Shown piece by piece: positions 1 to 7,971 of a DNA stretch of 64,000 nt; the stretch's first letter is position 1, and each line of letters begins with the position of its first letter. The stretch is from Acidaminobacter sp. JC074 (GTDB lineage: Bacteria; Bacillota; Clostridia; Peptostreptococcales; Acidaminobacteraceae), in NCBI RefSeq assembly GCF_022496765.1, contig NZ_VANV01000002.1:186001-250000 (forward strand). Reading direction: 5' to 3'. The position numbers were made by a program, and so were the translations under genes. The notes below the pieces were generated by a model. That model was not told where the DNA came from and did not search any database. It saw only the letters and a list, made by a program, of their open reading frames with translations.

Positions 1-430
1 TTTAGACATTATAAATAAAAGCGGTATAAAAACCTCGAATGTTATCATTGAGATTACAGAAAGCTTGATGATCGACAAGGGAGAAGATGCTGTTAAACAG
101 ATCAACATACTTAAAGATCATGGTGTTAAAATTGCCTTAGATGATCTTGGTGTTGGTTATGCCTCTTTAAATAATCTGCTGAGGATGCCTCTAGACGAGA
201 TAAAAATCGACCGTGAGATTATGAATGAGGTTATGGTCGATGAATCTGCAGCAAGGTTTATTAAGTCGATTGTTAATCTTGGTCATGATAATGATCTAAC
301 ACTTGTTGGTGAAGGCATTGAAACAGTTGAAATGATTGACATGTGCAAGTACTTAGAGATTGATTTTATACAAGGTTATGTTTATTCCAAACCAATGAAA
401 AAAGAACAAGCATTAGATTATAAAAGATAG
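1..430 (+). CDS. EAL-domain c-di-GMP phosphodiesterase, C-terminal part
   Basis: The reading frame is open from the left edge, so the N-terminus lies outside the window. The visible part holds the second half of an EAL domain: an IEITES motif (family LELTES), DDLGVGYASL (family DDFGTGYSSL, metal-binding Asp pair), EIKID (catalytic Lys and Asp) and a conserved Glu in VGEGIE, then the closing IQGYVYSKPM. These are the residues needed to hydrolyse c-di-GMP, so an active enzyme is likely. Upstream sensor or GGDEF domains cannot be judged from here. Two GGDEF proteins later in the window make the opposing enzyme. A strong hairpin terminator overlaps the stop codon. Confidence 0.92.
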   Translation, partial: LDIINKSGIKTSNVIIEITESLMIDKGEDAVKQINILKDHGVKIALDDLGVGYASLNNLLRMPLDEIKIDREIMNEVMVDESAARFIKSIVNLGHDNDLTLVGEGIETVEMIDMCKYLEIDFIQGYVYSKPMKKEQALDYKR

Positions 431-457
431 ATCCTACTGAATATGTAGGATCTTTTT
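429..457 (+). terminator. Intrinsic terminator after the EAL gene
   Basis: A 9-bp perfect stem (AGATCCTAC / GTAGGATCT) with a 7-nt loop is followed by five T. It begins at the EAL stop codon. Confidence 0.9.
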
Positions 458-482
458 AGGTCTGATTCCTTATCATATGTGG

Positions 483-488
483 TATAAT
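483..488 (+). promoter_or_regulatory. Candidate -10 box for the AIM24-like gene
   Basis: A perfect TATAAT stands 37 bp before the ATG at 525, just after the terminator of the preceding gene. The matching -35 (TCTGAT at 461-466, 16-bp spacer) is poor, so only the -10 is convincing. Confidence 0.45.
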
Positions 489-524
489 GAGAACAGGTTA
501 AATAGCAAAACTAAAGGAGGCCAC

Positions 525-1334
525 ATGAAGAATTTCAAGGTTATACATCAAGTTGAAAATGACTTTATGAAAGTGGAAATAATAGAGAATCAGAAGTTGT
601 CTGGTGCAAAAGATGGTCAAACAGCTCAGAAGCTTTTTTATATGGAACAAGCGGGCATTAAACTAAAAAATGTTCGTATCATCTTAAAAGAAGGGGCAGT
701 TAAAATCGAATCAGGTGCATTATTTTTTATGAAGGGAAAAATAAAGGTTGCCACTAAACCAGCTAAAGGTTTTATTAAGAACTTGGGCTCTAACTTGTTA
801 TCAGGAGAAAAAATGTTTAAACCTGAGTATTCAGGAAAGGGTGAAATCTGGTTGGAACCTTCTTTTGGTCACTTTAAAATCATCGAACTTGATAATGATG
901 AGATTATCGTTGATAAAGGAATGTTCTATGCTTGTGATTCAAGTATGCAGGTATCAGCCGTTTCTCAGAAGAATTTATCATCTACAATGTTTGGTGGAGA
1001 GGGCTTCTTTCAGACAAAGGTTAAAGGGTCAGGTATTGTTGTGCTGAATATCCCAGTACCATTGGAAGAAGTCATGGTTTATCAATTGGATGATGAAGAC
1101 TTAAGAGTGGATGGCAATTATGCTATATTAAGACGTGGAGATATTAAGTTCACTGTAAAAATGGTTACCAAAGGCATCATAGGTACCATGGCATCAGGTG
1201 AGGGGATGCTGCAGACATTTTCAGGTACAGGTGAAGTTTGGTTAGCGCCAACACAGGCCGTTTATGAGGATCTGACAGCAGAAGGCATAAGCGGTATTGA
1301 TGATGATGGTTCATCTCATACGGAGACAGAATAA
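525..1334 (+). CDS. AIM24 family protein (TIGR00266-like)
   Basis: A protein of about 269 residues. The frame is open back to 477, but CTAAAGGAGG ends a few bases before the ATG at 525, which decides the start. The sequence shows the repeated beta-rich pattern of the AIM24/TIGR00266 family: FGGEGFFQTKVKGSG near the middle and ASGEGMLQTFSGTGEVWLAP near the C-terminus. There is no signal peptide or membrane segment. The bacterial family has no settled function. It is followed after 12 bp by a HAD phosphatase gene, probably in the same transcript. A second member lies at 44685-45488, and the two are clearly diverged. Confidence 0.85.
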   Translation: MKNFKVIHQVENDFMKVEIIENQKLSGAKDGQTAQKLFYMEQAGIKLKNVRIILKEGAVKIESGALFFMKGKIKVATKPAKGFIKNLGSNLLSGEKMFKPEYSGKGEIWLEPSFGHFKIIELDNDEIIVDKGMFYACDSSMQVSAVSQKNLSSTMFGGEGFFQTKVKGSGIVVLNIPVPLEEVMVYQLDDEDLRVDGNYAILRRGDIKFTVKMVTKGIIGTMASGEGMLQTFSGTGEVWLAPTQAVYEDLTAEGISGIDDDGSSHTETE

Positions 1335-1346
1335 ACAAGGAGACAT

Positions 1347-2135
1347 ATGTATAAATTATTAGCGCTTGACATAGATGGTACCTTGCTTAACAGCCAGGGG
1401 CAGGTGGATCCATCGACAATTGAAGTTATAGAAAAAATTAAAGATCATGTATTAGTTACGATTAGCACAGGTAGACCCATTCAAGGCGTTTATAGATACA
1501 TTGACTTATTGGGCTTGAAATCACCGATCATTACTTATAACGGGGCTATGATTATCGATTCTAGAACGGACGAAGTACTCTACAGTCAGAAGATGAATGG
1601 AGATGATGCTAAGCAGGTTCTAGAACTTGGCAGTCAGTATGACACGACCATGATTATTTGGTCAAATAACAAGCTTTACTCAAATAGAATCAATGATTAT
1701 GTAAACAATTATAAAAAGTTATCTGGCTTAGAACCAATTGTTCTAAACGAGTTTGATGATCTTATTAAACAGGGTGTTACAAAAATATTATGGGTAAATG
1801 ATCCTGATACACTCGAAAGCTATCAAGAGAAAATTAAAGATCTTGTTCATAAGAGTATCACCTATTGTACATCAAAATCTCATTTGCTTGAGTTCTTTGA
1901 TTCAAGAGTTTCAAAGGCAAAGGCCTTAGAGTTTTTAGGCAGGAACTTTGAAATCAAAAGAGAAGAGATGATGGCTATTGGTGATGGCAACAATGATATT
2001 GACATGATTGATTATGTCGGTATGGGTGTTGCTATGGCTAATGCGACGGATAAAGTAAAAAGTGTGGCAAACTACATTACCAGCTCTAATGATGAAGACG
2101 GTATACTAAATGCAGTAAATAAGTTTATTAAATGA
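1347..2135 (+). CDS. HAD-superfamily (Cof-type) phosphatase
   Basis: This 262-residue protein has all the HAD motifs of the Cof/YidA subfamily. LDIDGTLL at residues 7-14 provides the nucleophile and acid Asp pair, STGRP is motif II, VSKAKAL carries the motif III Lys, and IGDGNNDIDM is motif IV. The long middle section fits a C2B-type cap. Proteins of this type dephosphorylate sugar phosphates, PLP or flavin nucleotides; the substrate cannot be read from sequence. AAGGAG precedes the ATG. It lies 12 bp after the AIM24-like gene and is closed by a hairpin terminator. Confidence 0.93.
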   Translation: MYKLLALDIDGTLLNSQGQVDPSTIEVIEKIKDHVLVTISTGRPIQGVYRYIDLLGLKSPIITYNGAMIIDSRTDEVLYSQKMNGDDAKQVLELGSQYDTTMIIWSNNKLYSNRINDYVNNYKKLSGLEPIVLNEFDDLIKQGVTKILWVNDPDTLESYQEKIKDLVHKSITYCTSKSHLLEFFDSRVSKAKALEFLGRNFEIKREEMMAIGDGNNDIDMIDYVGMGVAMANATDKVKSVANYITSSNDEDGILNAVNKFIK

Positions 2136-2141
2136 TTTTAG

Positions 2142-2165
2142 ATCACATCTTAGGATGTGATTTTT
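2142..2165 (+). terminator. Intrinsic terminator
   Basis: ATCACATC / GATGTGAT, loop TTAG, followed by a T run. It ends the AIM24-HAD unit. Confidence 0.88.
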
Positions 2166-2178
2166 AATTATATGTAAT

Positions 2179-2188
2179 TTCCGCGGAA
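2179..2188. promoter_or_regulatory. Palindrome TTCCGCGGAA, copy 1
   Basis: A perfect 10-bp palindrome, G+C-rich against an A+T-rich background, lying just upstream of the -35 box at 2195-2200. Two further copies follow at 2233-2242 and 2864-2873. Confidence 0.65.
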
Positions 2189-2194
2189 TGTATC

Positions 2195-2223
2195 TTGACA
2201 TTGTTTGGATGAGGTGGTAAAGT
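2195..2223 (+). promoter_or_regulatory. Promoter of the redox/iron cluster
   Basis: A perfect TTGACA (2195-2200) is followed after 17 bp by TAAAGT (2218-2223). It is flanked on both sides by TTCCGYGGAA palindromes, so a regulator bound there would touch the -35 and the transcription start. Confidence 0.65.
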
Positions 2224-2232
2224 GTAATTAGT

Positions 2233-2242
2233 TTCCGTGGAA
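2233..2242. promoter_or_regulatory. Palindrome TTCCGTGGAA, copy 2
   Basis: One base differs from copy 1. Its centre is 54 bp from that of copy 1, about five helical turns, and lies at or just after the expected transcription start, a repressor position. Confidence 0.65.
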
Positions 2243-2256
2243 TATAAGGAGGATAT

Positions 2257-2859
2257 ATGTTTGATTTACCAAAAGAGAAGTATAGGGTTTACCCGATTTA
2301 TGTATATGCCATTAGAGATCTTATCATTTATATGGTATCAATAGCACTGGTGATATTCTTGAATGCATATACCAGCCAAAAGGATGCTATGATTTTATCA
2401 GCTATATCAGTTGTTATTGCAAGCATTTTAGGCAGTCTTGTTGTGATAAACTTCCATGAATGGGCTCATTACTTTGGTATAGCGGTTGGCAATTCTAAAG
2501 CGCATATGATGCCTATTCAATCGATAACAAGGTTATTTTTGTATCGTTTTAAAGAAAATAATAGGCATCAAAACTTAATGATGATGCTTTCAGGTCTTAT
2601 CATTCACTGGATCATTGTCTTACCAATCATTTTCTTGTTACCTAATACAGGCCTTACCATGATTGCCTTTAAGAGTGCGGTCATTCTATGGGCGTTTGAA
2701 ATCGTTCTTATTGAGCTCTATATAGGCTATCCAAGATACTTAAACAAGATGGATTACAATGATTGTTATAAAAGACACACGCCATACAGAAAGAGAAATT
2801 TACTTATTTCTTTACTTGCAGCGGTTCCCTTTGTAATAGGGTATTTATTTTTAATATAA
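2257..2859 (+). CDS. Integral membrane HExxH protein (putative zinc metalloprotease, DUF3267-like)
   Basis: This 200-residue protein has four or five predicted membrane segments. The motif HEWAH at residues 67-71 sits at the edge of a hydrophobic stretch, as in membrane-embedded zinc proteases and DUF3267 proteins. That motif is the only functional clue; the distal metal ligand is not obvious. AAGGAGGATAT precedes the ATG. It is the first gene after the TTGACA promoter framed by TTCCGYGGAA palindromes and is followed after 32 bp by a flavodoxin-ferredoxin gene. Whether it cleaves anything is unknown. Confidence 0.6.
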   Translation: MFDLPKEKYRVYPIYVYAIRDLIIYMVSIALVIFLNAYTSQKDAMILSAISVVIASILGSLVVINFHEWAHYFGIAVGNSKAHMMPIQSITRLFLYRFKENNRHQNLMMMLSGLIIHWIIVLPIIFLLPNTGLTMIAFKSAVILWAFEIVLIELYIGYPRYLNKMDYNDCYKRHTPYRKRNLLISLLAAVPFVIGYLFLI

Positions 2860-2863
2860 TTAA

Positions 2864-2873
2864 TTCCGCGGAA
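2864..2873. promoter_or_regulatory. Palindrome TTCCGCGGAA, copy 3
   Basis: Identical to copy 1, in the 32-bp gap before the EFR1 gene, about 18 bp before the ATG. It lies where it could block transcription or mark a second promoter inside the cluster. Confidence 0.6.
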
Positions 2874-2891
2874 TATAAAAGGAGGATATTC

Positions 2892-3713
2892 ATGAAAGTT
2901 TACTCAATATTTTTTAGTCCAGGTGGTTCTACTAAAAAGTGTGTTTTAAATGTGGCCAGTGGTTTTAAAGATGTAGAACATATCACAATTGATATGAATG
3001 ATATTAAAAATCGAAGTAAAGACCATTACTTTAAATCTGACGACCTTGTCATTATAGGTATGCCAACCATGACCAAACTCTTTGGTCTTCCGAGTGACAT
3101 TGTATCAAGACTGTATGGTGATAAAACACCCTTTGTTGGCCTTGTGACTTGCGGCAACGGTTATTATGGCAAAGGCTTAATAGCTCTAAACACAATTATG
3201 ACAAGACAGAACTTTAGGATAGTCGGAGCAGGTGGCTTTGTAGGTCAGTATTCATTTAACAAGGAAATTGCTAAGGGAAGACCTGATGATAGAGATAAGG
3301 TCATGCAAGTGGACATGGGAAGAAGGATTCAAGAGAAGCTTTTATCGGGAGATTTAAGTTTTAATCATAAGTTAAAAATCGACTGGCCTAGAGAAGGGGC
3401 TTTTTCAACCGTCAAGTGTGGACTGGTTTCTCTTTTGCCAGGTCCAGGTGGTGAACTTCCCAAATCAATGAGAAGTTTAGATGTTCATGATACTTGTGTA
3501 AAATGCAAGAAATGCATTAAGGCGTGTCCTGTGGGGGCAATAACCTTTAAGGAAGGCATTGTAATTGATAATGAAAAATGTATCGGTTGTTTTGCCTGCG
3601 GTAATACGTGTCCTGTTAATGCCATACATCATACCAATCAAATGATGATTAAATCAGTAAAGAATGTAGTTTCTTTTAGAGATAAGAGAAAACCATTAGA
3701 TATTTTTATTTAA
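2892..3713 (+). CDS. EFR1-family flavodoxin-like protein with two [4Fe-4S] clusters
   Basis: The N-terminal 170 residues form a flavodoxin-like domain (YSIFFSPGGSTKKC is the FMN phosphate loop). The C-terminus carries two ferredoxin motifs: Cys202/205/208 with Cys212, and Cys230/233/236 with Cys240, each ending in CP. This arrangement is the EFR1 family, cytosolic electron carriers joining flavin and iron-sulfur centres. The start follows AAAGGAGG. It is 14 bp upstream of a [2Fe-2S] ferredoxin gene, and the two could hand electrons to the radical SAM protein further down; that link is inferred only from order. Confidence 0.9.
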   Translation: MKVYSIFFSPGGSTKKCVLNVASGFKDVEHITIDMNDIKNRSKDHYFKSDDLVIIGMPTMTKLFGLPSDIVSRLYGDKTPFVGLVTCGNGYYGKGLIALNTIMTRQNFRIVGAGGFVGQYSFNKEIAKGRPDDRDKVMQVDMGRRIQEKLLSGDLSFNHKLKIDWPREGAFSTVKCGLVSLLPGPGGELPKSMRSLDVHDTCVKCKKCIKACPVGAITFKEGIVIDNEKCIGCFACGNTCPVNAIHHTNQMMIKSVKNVVSFRDKRKPLDIFI

Positions 3714-3727
3714 TTTAAGGAGAAAAC

Positions 3728-3979
3728 ATGAGCAAAAAATATGAATTAAAAAGTAAGGAAACGAAGACAATTCTAAAGTATGCAAAAGAAAACAATATAG
3801 AAATAAAGTCCTTTTGCAATATAGGTGTTTGCGGCAAGTGTACTGTAAAAGTACTGGAGGGTCAAGTTTCAAAGCCTAATGCACGTGAAAGAAGAAAGCT
3901 TGGAGAAGATAGACTAAAGGAAGGTTATCGCCTTGCATGTCAAACTAAGTTTTCTAAGAAAGTTATTATTGAAGCTTAA
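3728..3979 (+). CDS. [2Fe-2S] ferredoxin (plant/adrenodoxin-type fold)
   Basis: An 83-residue protein with the four cluster ligands of the 2Fe-2S ferredoxin fold: Cys30, Cys35 and Cys38 (CNIGVCGKC) and Cys71 (LACQT). The length is typical of a free-standing ferredoxin. AAGGAG precedes the ATG. It lies 14 bp after the EFR1 gene and 23 bp before the iron-transporter-like gene, in one apparent operon. Confidence 0.93.
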   Translation: MSKKYELKSKETKTILKYAKENNIEIKSFCNIGVCGKCTVKVLEGQVSKPNARERRKLGEDRLKEGYRLACQTKFSKKVIIEA

Positions 3980-4002
3980 TAGTTGATTAATGAAAGGATG
4001 TT

Positions 4003-4878
4003 ATGATGGTTAAAGACAAAGAGGCATTGTTGTTAAAAGCCCAGAAAAATGAAATGTATGGTGAAGGTGTATATAGACATCTTTCAAACTATGCAAAAGA
4101 CAAAAATACGAAAAGCATCTTGTTACAGATTGCAGAAAGTGAAAAAAGTCACTATCAAACCTTAGCTGAGTTTTCAGGTCGTGACCTTAAAATAAACGGC
4201 TTTTTTCTAAAGCTTCTTTTAATGATTGTTTCACTTGCTGTTAATCTTTTAGGTTTAACCTTCGTCTTAAAGTTTTTAGAAAGAATGGAAAGTAGATCTG
4301 CAGGTGCTGAATCTTTTAGGGATTATCCAGACATATATGGCTTTATTGTAGAAGAAGAGAAACATGAAAAGCTGCTTTTGGATGCCTTAAATGAAGATAG
4401 ACTCAAGTATATGGGATCGGTCGTACTCGGCTTAAATGACGCCCTAGTTGAATTGACCGGGACACTTGCAGGCTTTACACTATCCATACAGAATTCAAGA
4501 ACCATTGCAGTCATTGGCCTAATTACAGGTATCTCAGCTTCTTTTTCAATGGCAGCCAGTGAATATTTGTCATCAAAAGAAGAGGCTACAGACTTAAATC
4601 CAAAGAAGGCCAGCCTTTATACTGGAATAGCCTATGTACTTACAGTCTTGCTTTTGGTCCTGCCATTTTTCCATGTTAGTAACTATATGTTGGCATTAGG
4701 CCTAACCTTACTTATAGCTCTGTTGATCATTGCATTCTTTAATTATTATATATCGGTTGCCAAGGATGAACCTTTTAAGTCAAGGTTTATGGAGATGGCT
4801 CTGATCAGCATTGGTGTGGCTGTGGTGTCATTTGGCATAGGTTATTTAGTGAAGACGTATATTGGCATAGAAATTTAA
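4003..4878 (+). CDS. Ferritin-like (rubrerythrin-type) domain fused to VIT1/CCC1 iron transporter
   Basis: The N-terminal 120 residues are helical and carry the Glu and E-x-x-H pattern of a rubrerythrin-type di-iron domain (KNEMYGEGVYRHLS, AESEKSHY, VEEEKHEKL). The rest has about five membrane segments and the VIT1/CCC1 signature (GLNDALVELTGTLAGF, SMAASEYLSSKEEA). Fusions of this kind, such as MbfA, move Fe(II) across the membrane, and the ferritin-like part senses or binds iron. ATG at 4003 and 4006 are both possible; AAAGGA serves either. Neighbouring ferredoxins suggest a role in handling iron or oxidative stress in an anaerobe. Confidence 0.88.
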   Translation: MMVKDKEALLLKAQKNEMYGEGVYRHLSNYAKDKNTKSILLQIAESEKSHYQTLAEFSGRDLKINGFFLKLLLMIVSLAVNLLGLTFVLKFLERMESRSAGAESFRDYPDIYGFIVEEEKHEKLLLDALNEDRLKYMGSVVLGLNDALVELTGTLAGFTLSIQNSRTIAVIGLITGISASFSMAASEYLSSKEEATDLNPKKASLYTGIAYVLTVLLLVLPFFHVSNYMLALGLTLLIALLIIAFFNYYISVAKDEPFKSRFMEMALISIGVAVVSFGIGYLVKTYIGIEI

Positions 4879-4888
4879 GGAGCAAAAC

Positions 4889-5977
4889 ATGGATGGAATA
4901 GGATTATTTAATCAAGCTATCAAGAGAAATCTTATTGATAATAAGAAGTATTTAAAAAACAGAGGACATTACACACTTTTTTACAGTAAGGTCGTCATGC
5001 AGTTAAAAAAACAAGAAAAGAAACGTCTTGATTTAAAAAGTGATTTAATTGTACCTCCGATTATAATAATGAGTGTGACAAATGATTGTAATTTAAGGTG
5101 TACAGGTTGTTATGCCAATGCGCAGGACAGGAACAGACAGCTTGAGATGACCAGTGATAATATAGATAGGGTAATCAGAGAAGGTATAGACCTAGGTGTG
5201 TCTATCTTCATGATAGCTGGCGGGGAACCGCTTATGAAGGCAAATATACTTGAAATTATTTCTAAGTATCCAAATACAATCTTTATTATGTTTACAAATG
5301 GCTTGATGATTGATGGTGACGTAAAAAACAAGATGAAGTCTATGAAACAGTTAATCCCTGTCTTCTCCTTAGAGGGTGATGAGGTCATGACTGATTTAAG
5401 AAGAGGCTCAGGTGTCTATCGCAAAGTCTTGAGTAAAATGTCTTTATTAGACAGAGAAAAAATGATGTTTGGTACGTCTATTACTTTGACTAGAGAAAAC
5501 TTTGATACGGTTATGTCAGATGATTATATTACTGATTTAGAAGCGCTTGGAAACAGGGTATTGTTTTTAATCGAGTATGTACCTTGTAATGGTGATTTAG
5601 ACTTATGTTTAACAGAAAAGCAGAAAACAATACTTCTTGAAAAAGTAAAGCATATTCAGGATGATTATTCTATTTTACCAATACCTCTACCTGGAGATGA
5701 ATCACATTTTGAAGGGTGTCTAGCTGCTGGCAGGGGTTTTGTTCATATCTCATCAACTGGGGGCATTGAAGCATGTCCTTTTGCACCATACTCTGATGCA
5801 TCGGTTAATGATATGCCTTTAAAAGAGGCATTACAATCTAGACTTTTAACTCAGATTAGATTAAATCACCATATGTTAGAGGAATCAGAAGGCGGGTGTG
5901 CGCTGTATGAAAATCCTGATTGGGTAAGTGGTCTTATTGTAAAAAGAGAAAAACGTACATGTTCTAGTATTGTTTGA
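4889..5977 (+). CDS. Radical SAM protein with SPASM-like C-terminus
   Basis: The cluster-binding motif is Cys67-x3-Cys71-x2-Cys74 (TNDCNLRCTGCYAN), followed by the GGEP motif (MIAGGEPL) that binds the SAM amino group. Further Cys residues near the C-terminus (EGCLAAGRG, EACPFAP, GGCALYEN) fit an auxiliary iron-sulfur site. At 362 residues it has the size of SPASM/Twitch peptide- or protein-modifying enzymes. There is no adjacent small peptide gene, so the substrate is open. It starts 10 bp after the VIT1-like gene. The promoter-like TATAAT for the next gene begins about 24 bp past its stop. Confidence 0.88.
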   Translation: MDGIGLFNQAIKRNLIDNKKYLKNRGHYTLFYSKVVMQLKKQEKKRLDLKSDLIVPPIIIMSVTNDCNLRCTGCYANAQDRNRQLEMTSDNIDRVIREGIDLGVSIFMIAGGEPLMKANILEIISKYPNTIFIMFTNGLMIDGDVKNKMKSMKQLIPVFSLEGDEVMTDLRRGSGVYRKVLSKMSLLDREKMMFGTSITLTRENFDTVMSDDYITDLEALGNRVLFLIEYVPCNGDLDLCLTEKQKTILLEKVKHIQDDYSILPIPLPGDESHFEGCLAAGRGFVHISSTGGIEACPFAPYSDASVNDMPLKEALQSRLLTQIRLNHHMLEESEGGCALYENPDWVSGLIVKREKRTCSSIV

Positions 5978-6000
5978 TACAAAAGATATTACCTGTATGC

Positions 6001-6006
6001 TATAAT
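6001..6006 (+). promoter_or_regulatory. Candidate -10 box of the MarR gene
   Basis: A perfect TATAAT lies 22 bp before the MarR ATG. No well-spaced -35 is visible (TTGATA at 5974-5979 is 21 bp away). Confidence 0.4.
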
Positions 6007-6027
6007 AAGATTTAACAAGGAGAAATT

Positions 6028-6465
6028 ATGGCAAACAAACAATTAATCATAGATGCAAAATATCCAACTAAGTTTAAGGTCGTTGGCTTAATTCAATGTA
6101 TTTCACATGAAATTGAAGCTCAGACTGCAAGGCTTTTAAAACCTTTTGGTATATCCAATACTCAACTCATGATTCTTCATGAACTAGATTTAAGTGATAA
6201 AGACGCACTGACAGTTAATGAAATCAAAGAACGCATGGTAGATGAAAGTCCGAATGTTTCTAGATCGCTAAGCGGATTAGAAAAAATGGGTTATATCATG
6301 AAAACTAGAGACAAAAACGATAAGAGAATCGTTTACATCTCCCTAACAGAAGAGGGCGTAAATCTTCATCATGATTGTGATCGAGTGATTACAAGTCAAC
6401 CGGATACCTTAACGTTAAATGAGGATGAAGTTCAAACATTGTACGAGTTATTAAAGAAGATATAG
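6028..6465 (+). CDS. MarR family transcriptional regulator
   Basis: 145 residues with the winged-helix core of MarR proteins: a recognition helix region SPNVSRSLSGLEKMGYI and the wing TRDKNDKRIVYISLTEEG. AAGGAG precedes the ATG. It follows the redox/iron cluster on the same strand with a short gap and ends with its own terminator. It is a reasonable candidate for the factor that binds the TTCCGYGGAA palindromes at 2.2-2.9 kb, but the palindrome is absent from its own promoter, so this is only a guess from position. Confidence 0.92.
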   Translation: MANKQLIIDAKYPTKFKVVGLIQCISHEIEAQTARLLKPFGISNTQLMILHELDLSDKDALTVNEIKERMVDESPNVSRSLSGLEKMGYIMKTRDKNDKRIVYISLTEEGVNLHHDCDRVITSQPDTLTLNEDEVQTLYELLKKI

Positions 6466-6483
6466 ATTCCTATATCTTTTTTT
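6457..6483 (+). terminator. Intrinsic terminator after MarR gene
   Basis: AAGATATAG / CTATATCTT, loop ATTC, then a T run; it starts inside the last codons of the gene. Confidence 0.85.
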
Positions 6484-6505
6484 GCTTTAGAAGTTTCAGA
6501 ATTGT

Positions 6506-6534
6506 TTGACAAAGCGAGAAATTTGTTTTAAACT
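6506..6534 (+). promoter_or_regulatory. Promoter of first YfcC-type carrier
   Basis: TTGACA (6506-6511), 17-bp spacer, TAAACT (6529-6534). The expected start of transcription falls at the left arm of the inverted repeat at 6542-6571. Confidence 0.75.
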
Positions 6535-6541
6535 CAAAGTA

Positions 6542-6571
6542 CATGTTGATGAATATAAACATATAAACGTA
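6542..6571. promoter_or_regulatory. Inverted repeat upstream of carrier 1, probable ArsR operator
   Basis: CATGTTGA and TAAACGTA are separated by exactly 14 bp. The same element, with better symmetry (CATGTTGA-N14-TCAACGTG), lies at 8284-8313 before the second carrier. It covers the start region of the promoter, where a bound repressor would block transcription. Confidence 0.6.
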
Positions 6572-6582
6572 TAGGGGCTTTT

Positions 6583-7950
6583 ATGAAATTTAAAATACCA
6601 GAGGCATATTCCTTAATTATTATCATTGTTATAGTGGCAAGTATAGCGACTTATTTTGTGCCCGCTGGGTTATACGATAGGGAATACAATGAAGAACTAG
6701 ACATCACGTCTGTAGTTGAAGGATCCTATCATTCTGTAGAGGCGACACCTCTTAGTTTGCCAGATATTTTAAATTCCATTGCAAAAGGTCTTATGTCTGC
6801 AAGTGATTTGATTATCTTTGTTTTGGTAGTTGGAGGTTCCTTTGGTGTTATTACGGCAACAGGTACTGTAAACGGTCTTGTACAAGGCTTTTTAACAGAC
6901 TATGAAGGTAAAGAGAAATCTATTATCTTTAAGGTCATGTTCGGTTTTGCACTGGGTGGGGCTATATTTGGTATGGCAGAAGAAACACTACCATTTTTTC
7001 CTGTGTTTGTTATGATGGCTCTGGCAATGAAGTATGATAAAATCACTGGTATGGCCATGGTTTATATTGGTGTAACTTCCGGTTTTGCAGCAGGTGTTAT
7101 TAACCCTTTTACAACAGGTGTCGCTCAGAATATTGCAGGTTTACCCTTGTTTTCAGGTATCTCGCTTAGGTTGCTAGCCTTCTTTATATTTTTTATAACA
7201 GGTTATATATATGTCTATAGACATGGAAAAAAGGTTAGGGCAAAAGGTATAGTTGAAGAGTATGATTATTTTGCACCTGATTTAAATGACCATAATGGTC
7301 TTACTAGAACACACAAGTTAGTGGCCTTAGTCATAGTTGTATCCATTGGCTTTATGGCTTTTGGTATCTTTAAATACAATTTTGGTCTAACAGAGATGTT
7401 AACCATATTCTTTTTAATGGGCATTGTTTCAGGTCTTGTTGGTAAACTTAAGATAAACAGAATCATCTCAGAATTTACCGCTGGTGCTGGGAATATTGTA
7501 TATGGTGCTATGATCATTGGTTTTGCAAGAGCCATATTGGTTGTCTTGGAATCTGGACAGATTTTAGATACTATTATTTATGGACTTTCAGGTTTGATCG
7601 ATTCCGTAATACCAAGTGTCAGTGCAGTTGGTATGATGCTTATACAAAGTATTATCAATGTATTCATATCATCCGGTACTGGTCAGGCAGCAGTAACCAT
7701 GCCTGTTATGGTCAACATAGCTGATCTACAGAGCATTACAAGACAAACAGCCGTTTTGGCTTATCAGTTTGGAGATGGTTTAATTAACACCATTACACCA
7801 ACCTCAGGCCTTTTAATGGCTACCTTGGCTATATGTGATGTAAAGTGGAAAGACTGGTTGTCTTGGGTAATGCCATTACTGATTATTTGGATGATAGAAG
7901 GGTGTGCGATTGTTGCATTTTCGTGTATAATAAATTACGGACCTTTTTAA
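6583..7950 (+). CDS. YfcC/DcuC-superfamily carrier (amino-acid or dicarboxylate type), copy 1
   Basis: 455 residues with about 11-12 membrane segments. The signature of the YfcC family is clear: GMAEETLPFFPVFV in the middle, NPFTTGVAQNIAGLPLFSG, and the C-terminal SSGTGQAAVTMPVM and AYQFGDGLINTITPTSG re-entrant hairpins. YfcC proteins are secondary carriers annotated as basic amino acid antiporters or anaerobic C4-dicarboxylate carriers; the substrate is not defined by sequence. The ATG follows AGGGG. The next genes (ArsR, a second carrier and two amidohydrolases) suggest uptake of an acylated amino acid or small peptide, or export of a product. Confidence 0.88.
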   Translation: MKFKIPEAYSLIIIIVIVASIATYFVPAGLYDREYNEELDITSVVEGSYHSVEATPLSLPDILNSIAKGLMSASDLIIFVLVVGGSFGVITATGTVNGLVQGFLTDYEGKEKSIIFKVMFGFALGGAIFGMAEETLPFFPVFVMMALAMKYDKITGMAMVYIGVTSGFAAGVINPFTTGVAQNIAGLPLFSGISLRLLAFFIFFITGYIYVYRHGKKVRAKGIVEEYDYFAPDLNDHNGLTRTHKLVALVIVVSIGFMAFGIFKYNFGLTEMLTIFFLMGIVSGLVGKLKINRIISEFTAGAGNIVYGAMIIGFARAILVVLESGQILDTIIYGLSGLIDSVIPSVSAVGMMLIQSIINVFISSGTGQAAVTMPVMVNIADLQSITRQTAVLAYQFGDGLINTITPTSGLLMATLAICDVKWKDWLSWVMPLLIIWMIEGCAIVAFSCIINYGPF

Positions 7951-7971
7951 ATCATAGTTATTGGAGGATGG

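Noticed and set aside
748..1047. 99-codon frame inside the first AIM24-like gene
   Set aside because: Lies in another frame of a gene with clear family motifs; no ribosome site and no recognisable protein.
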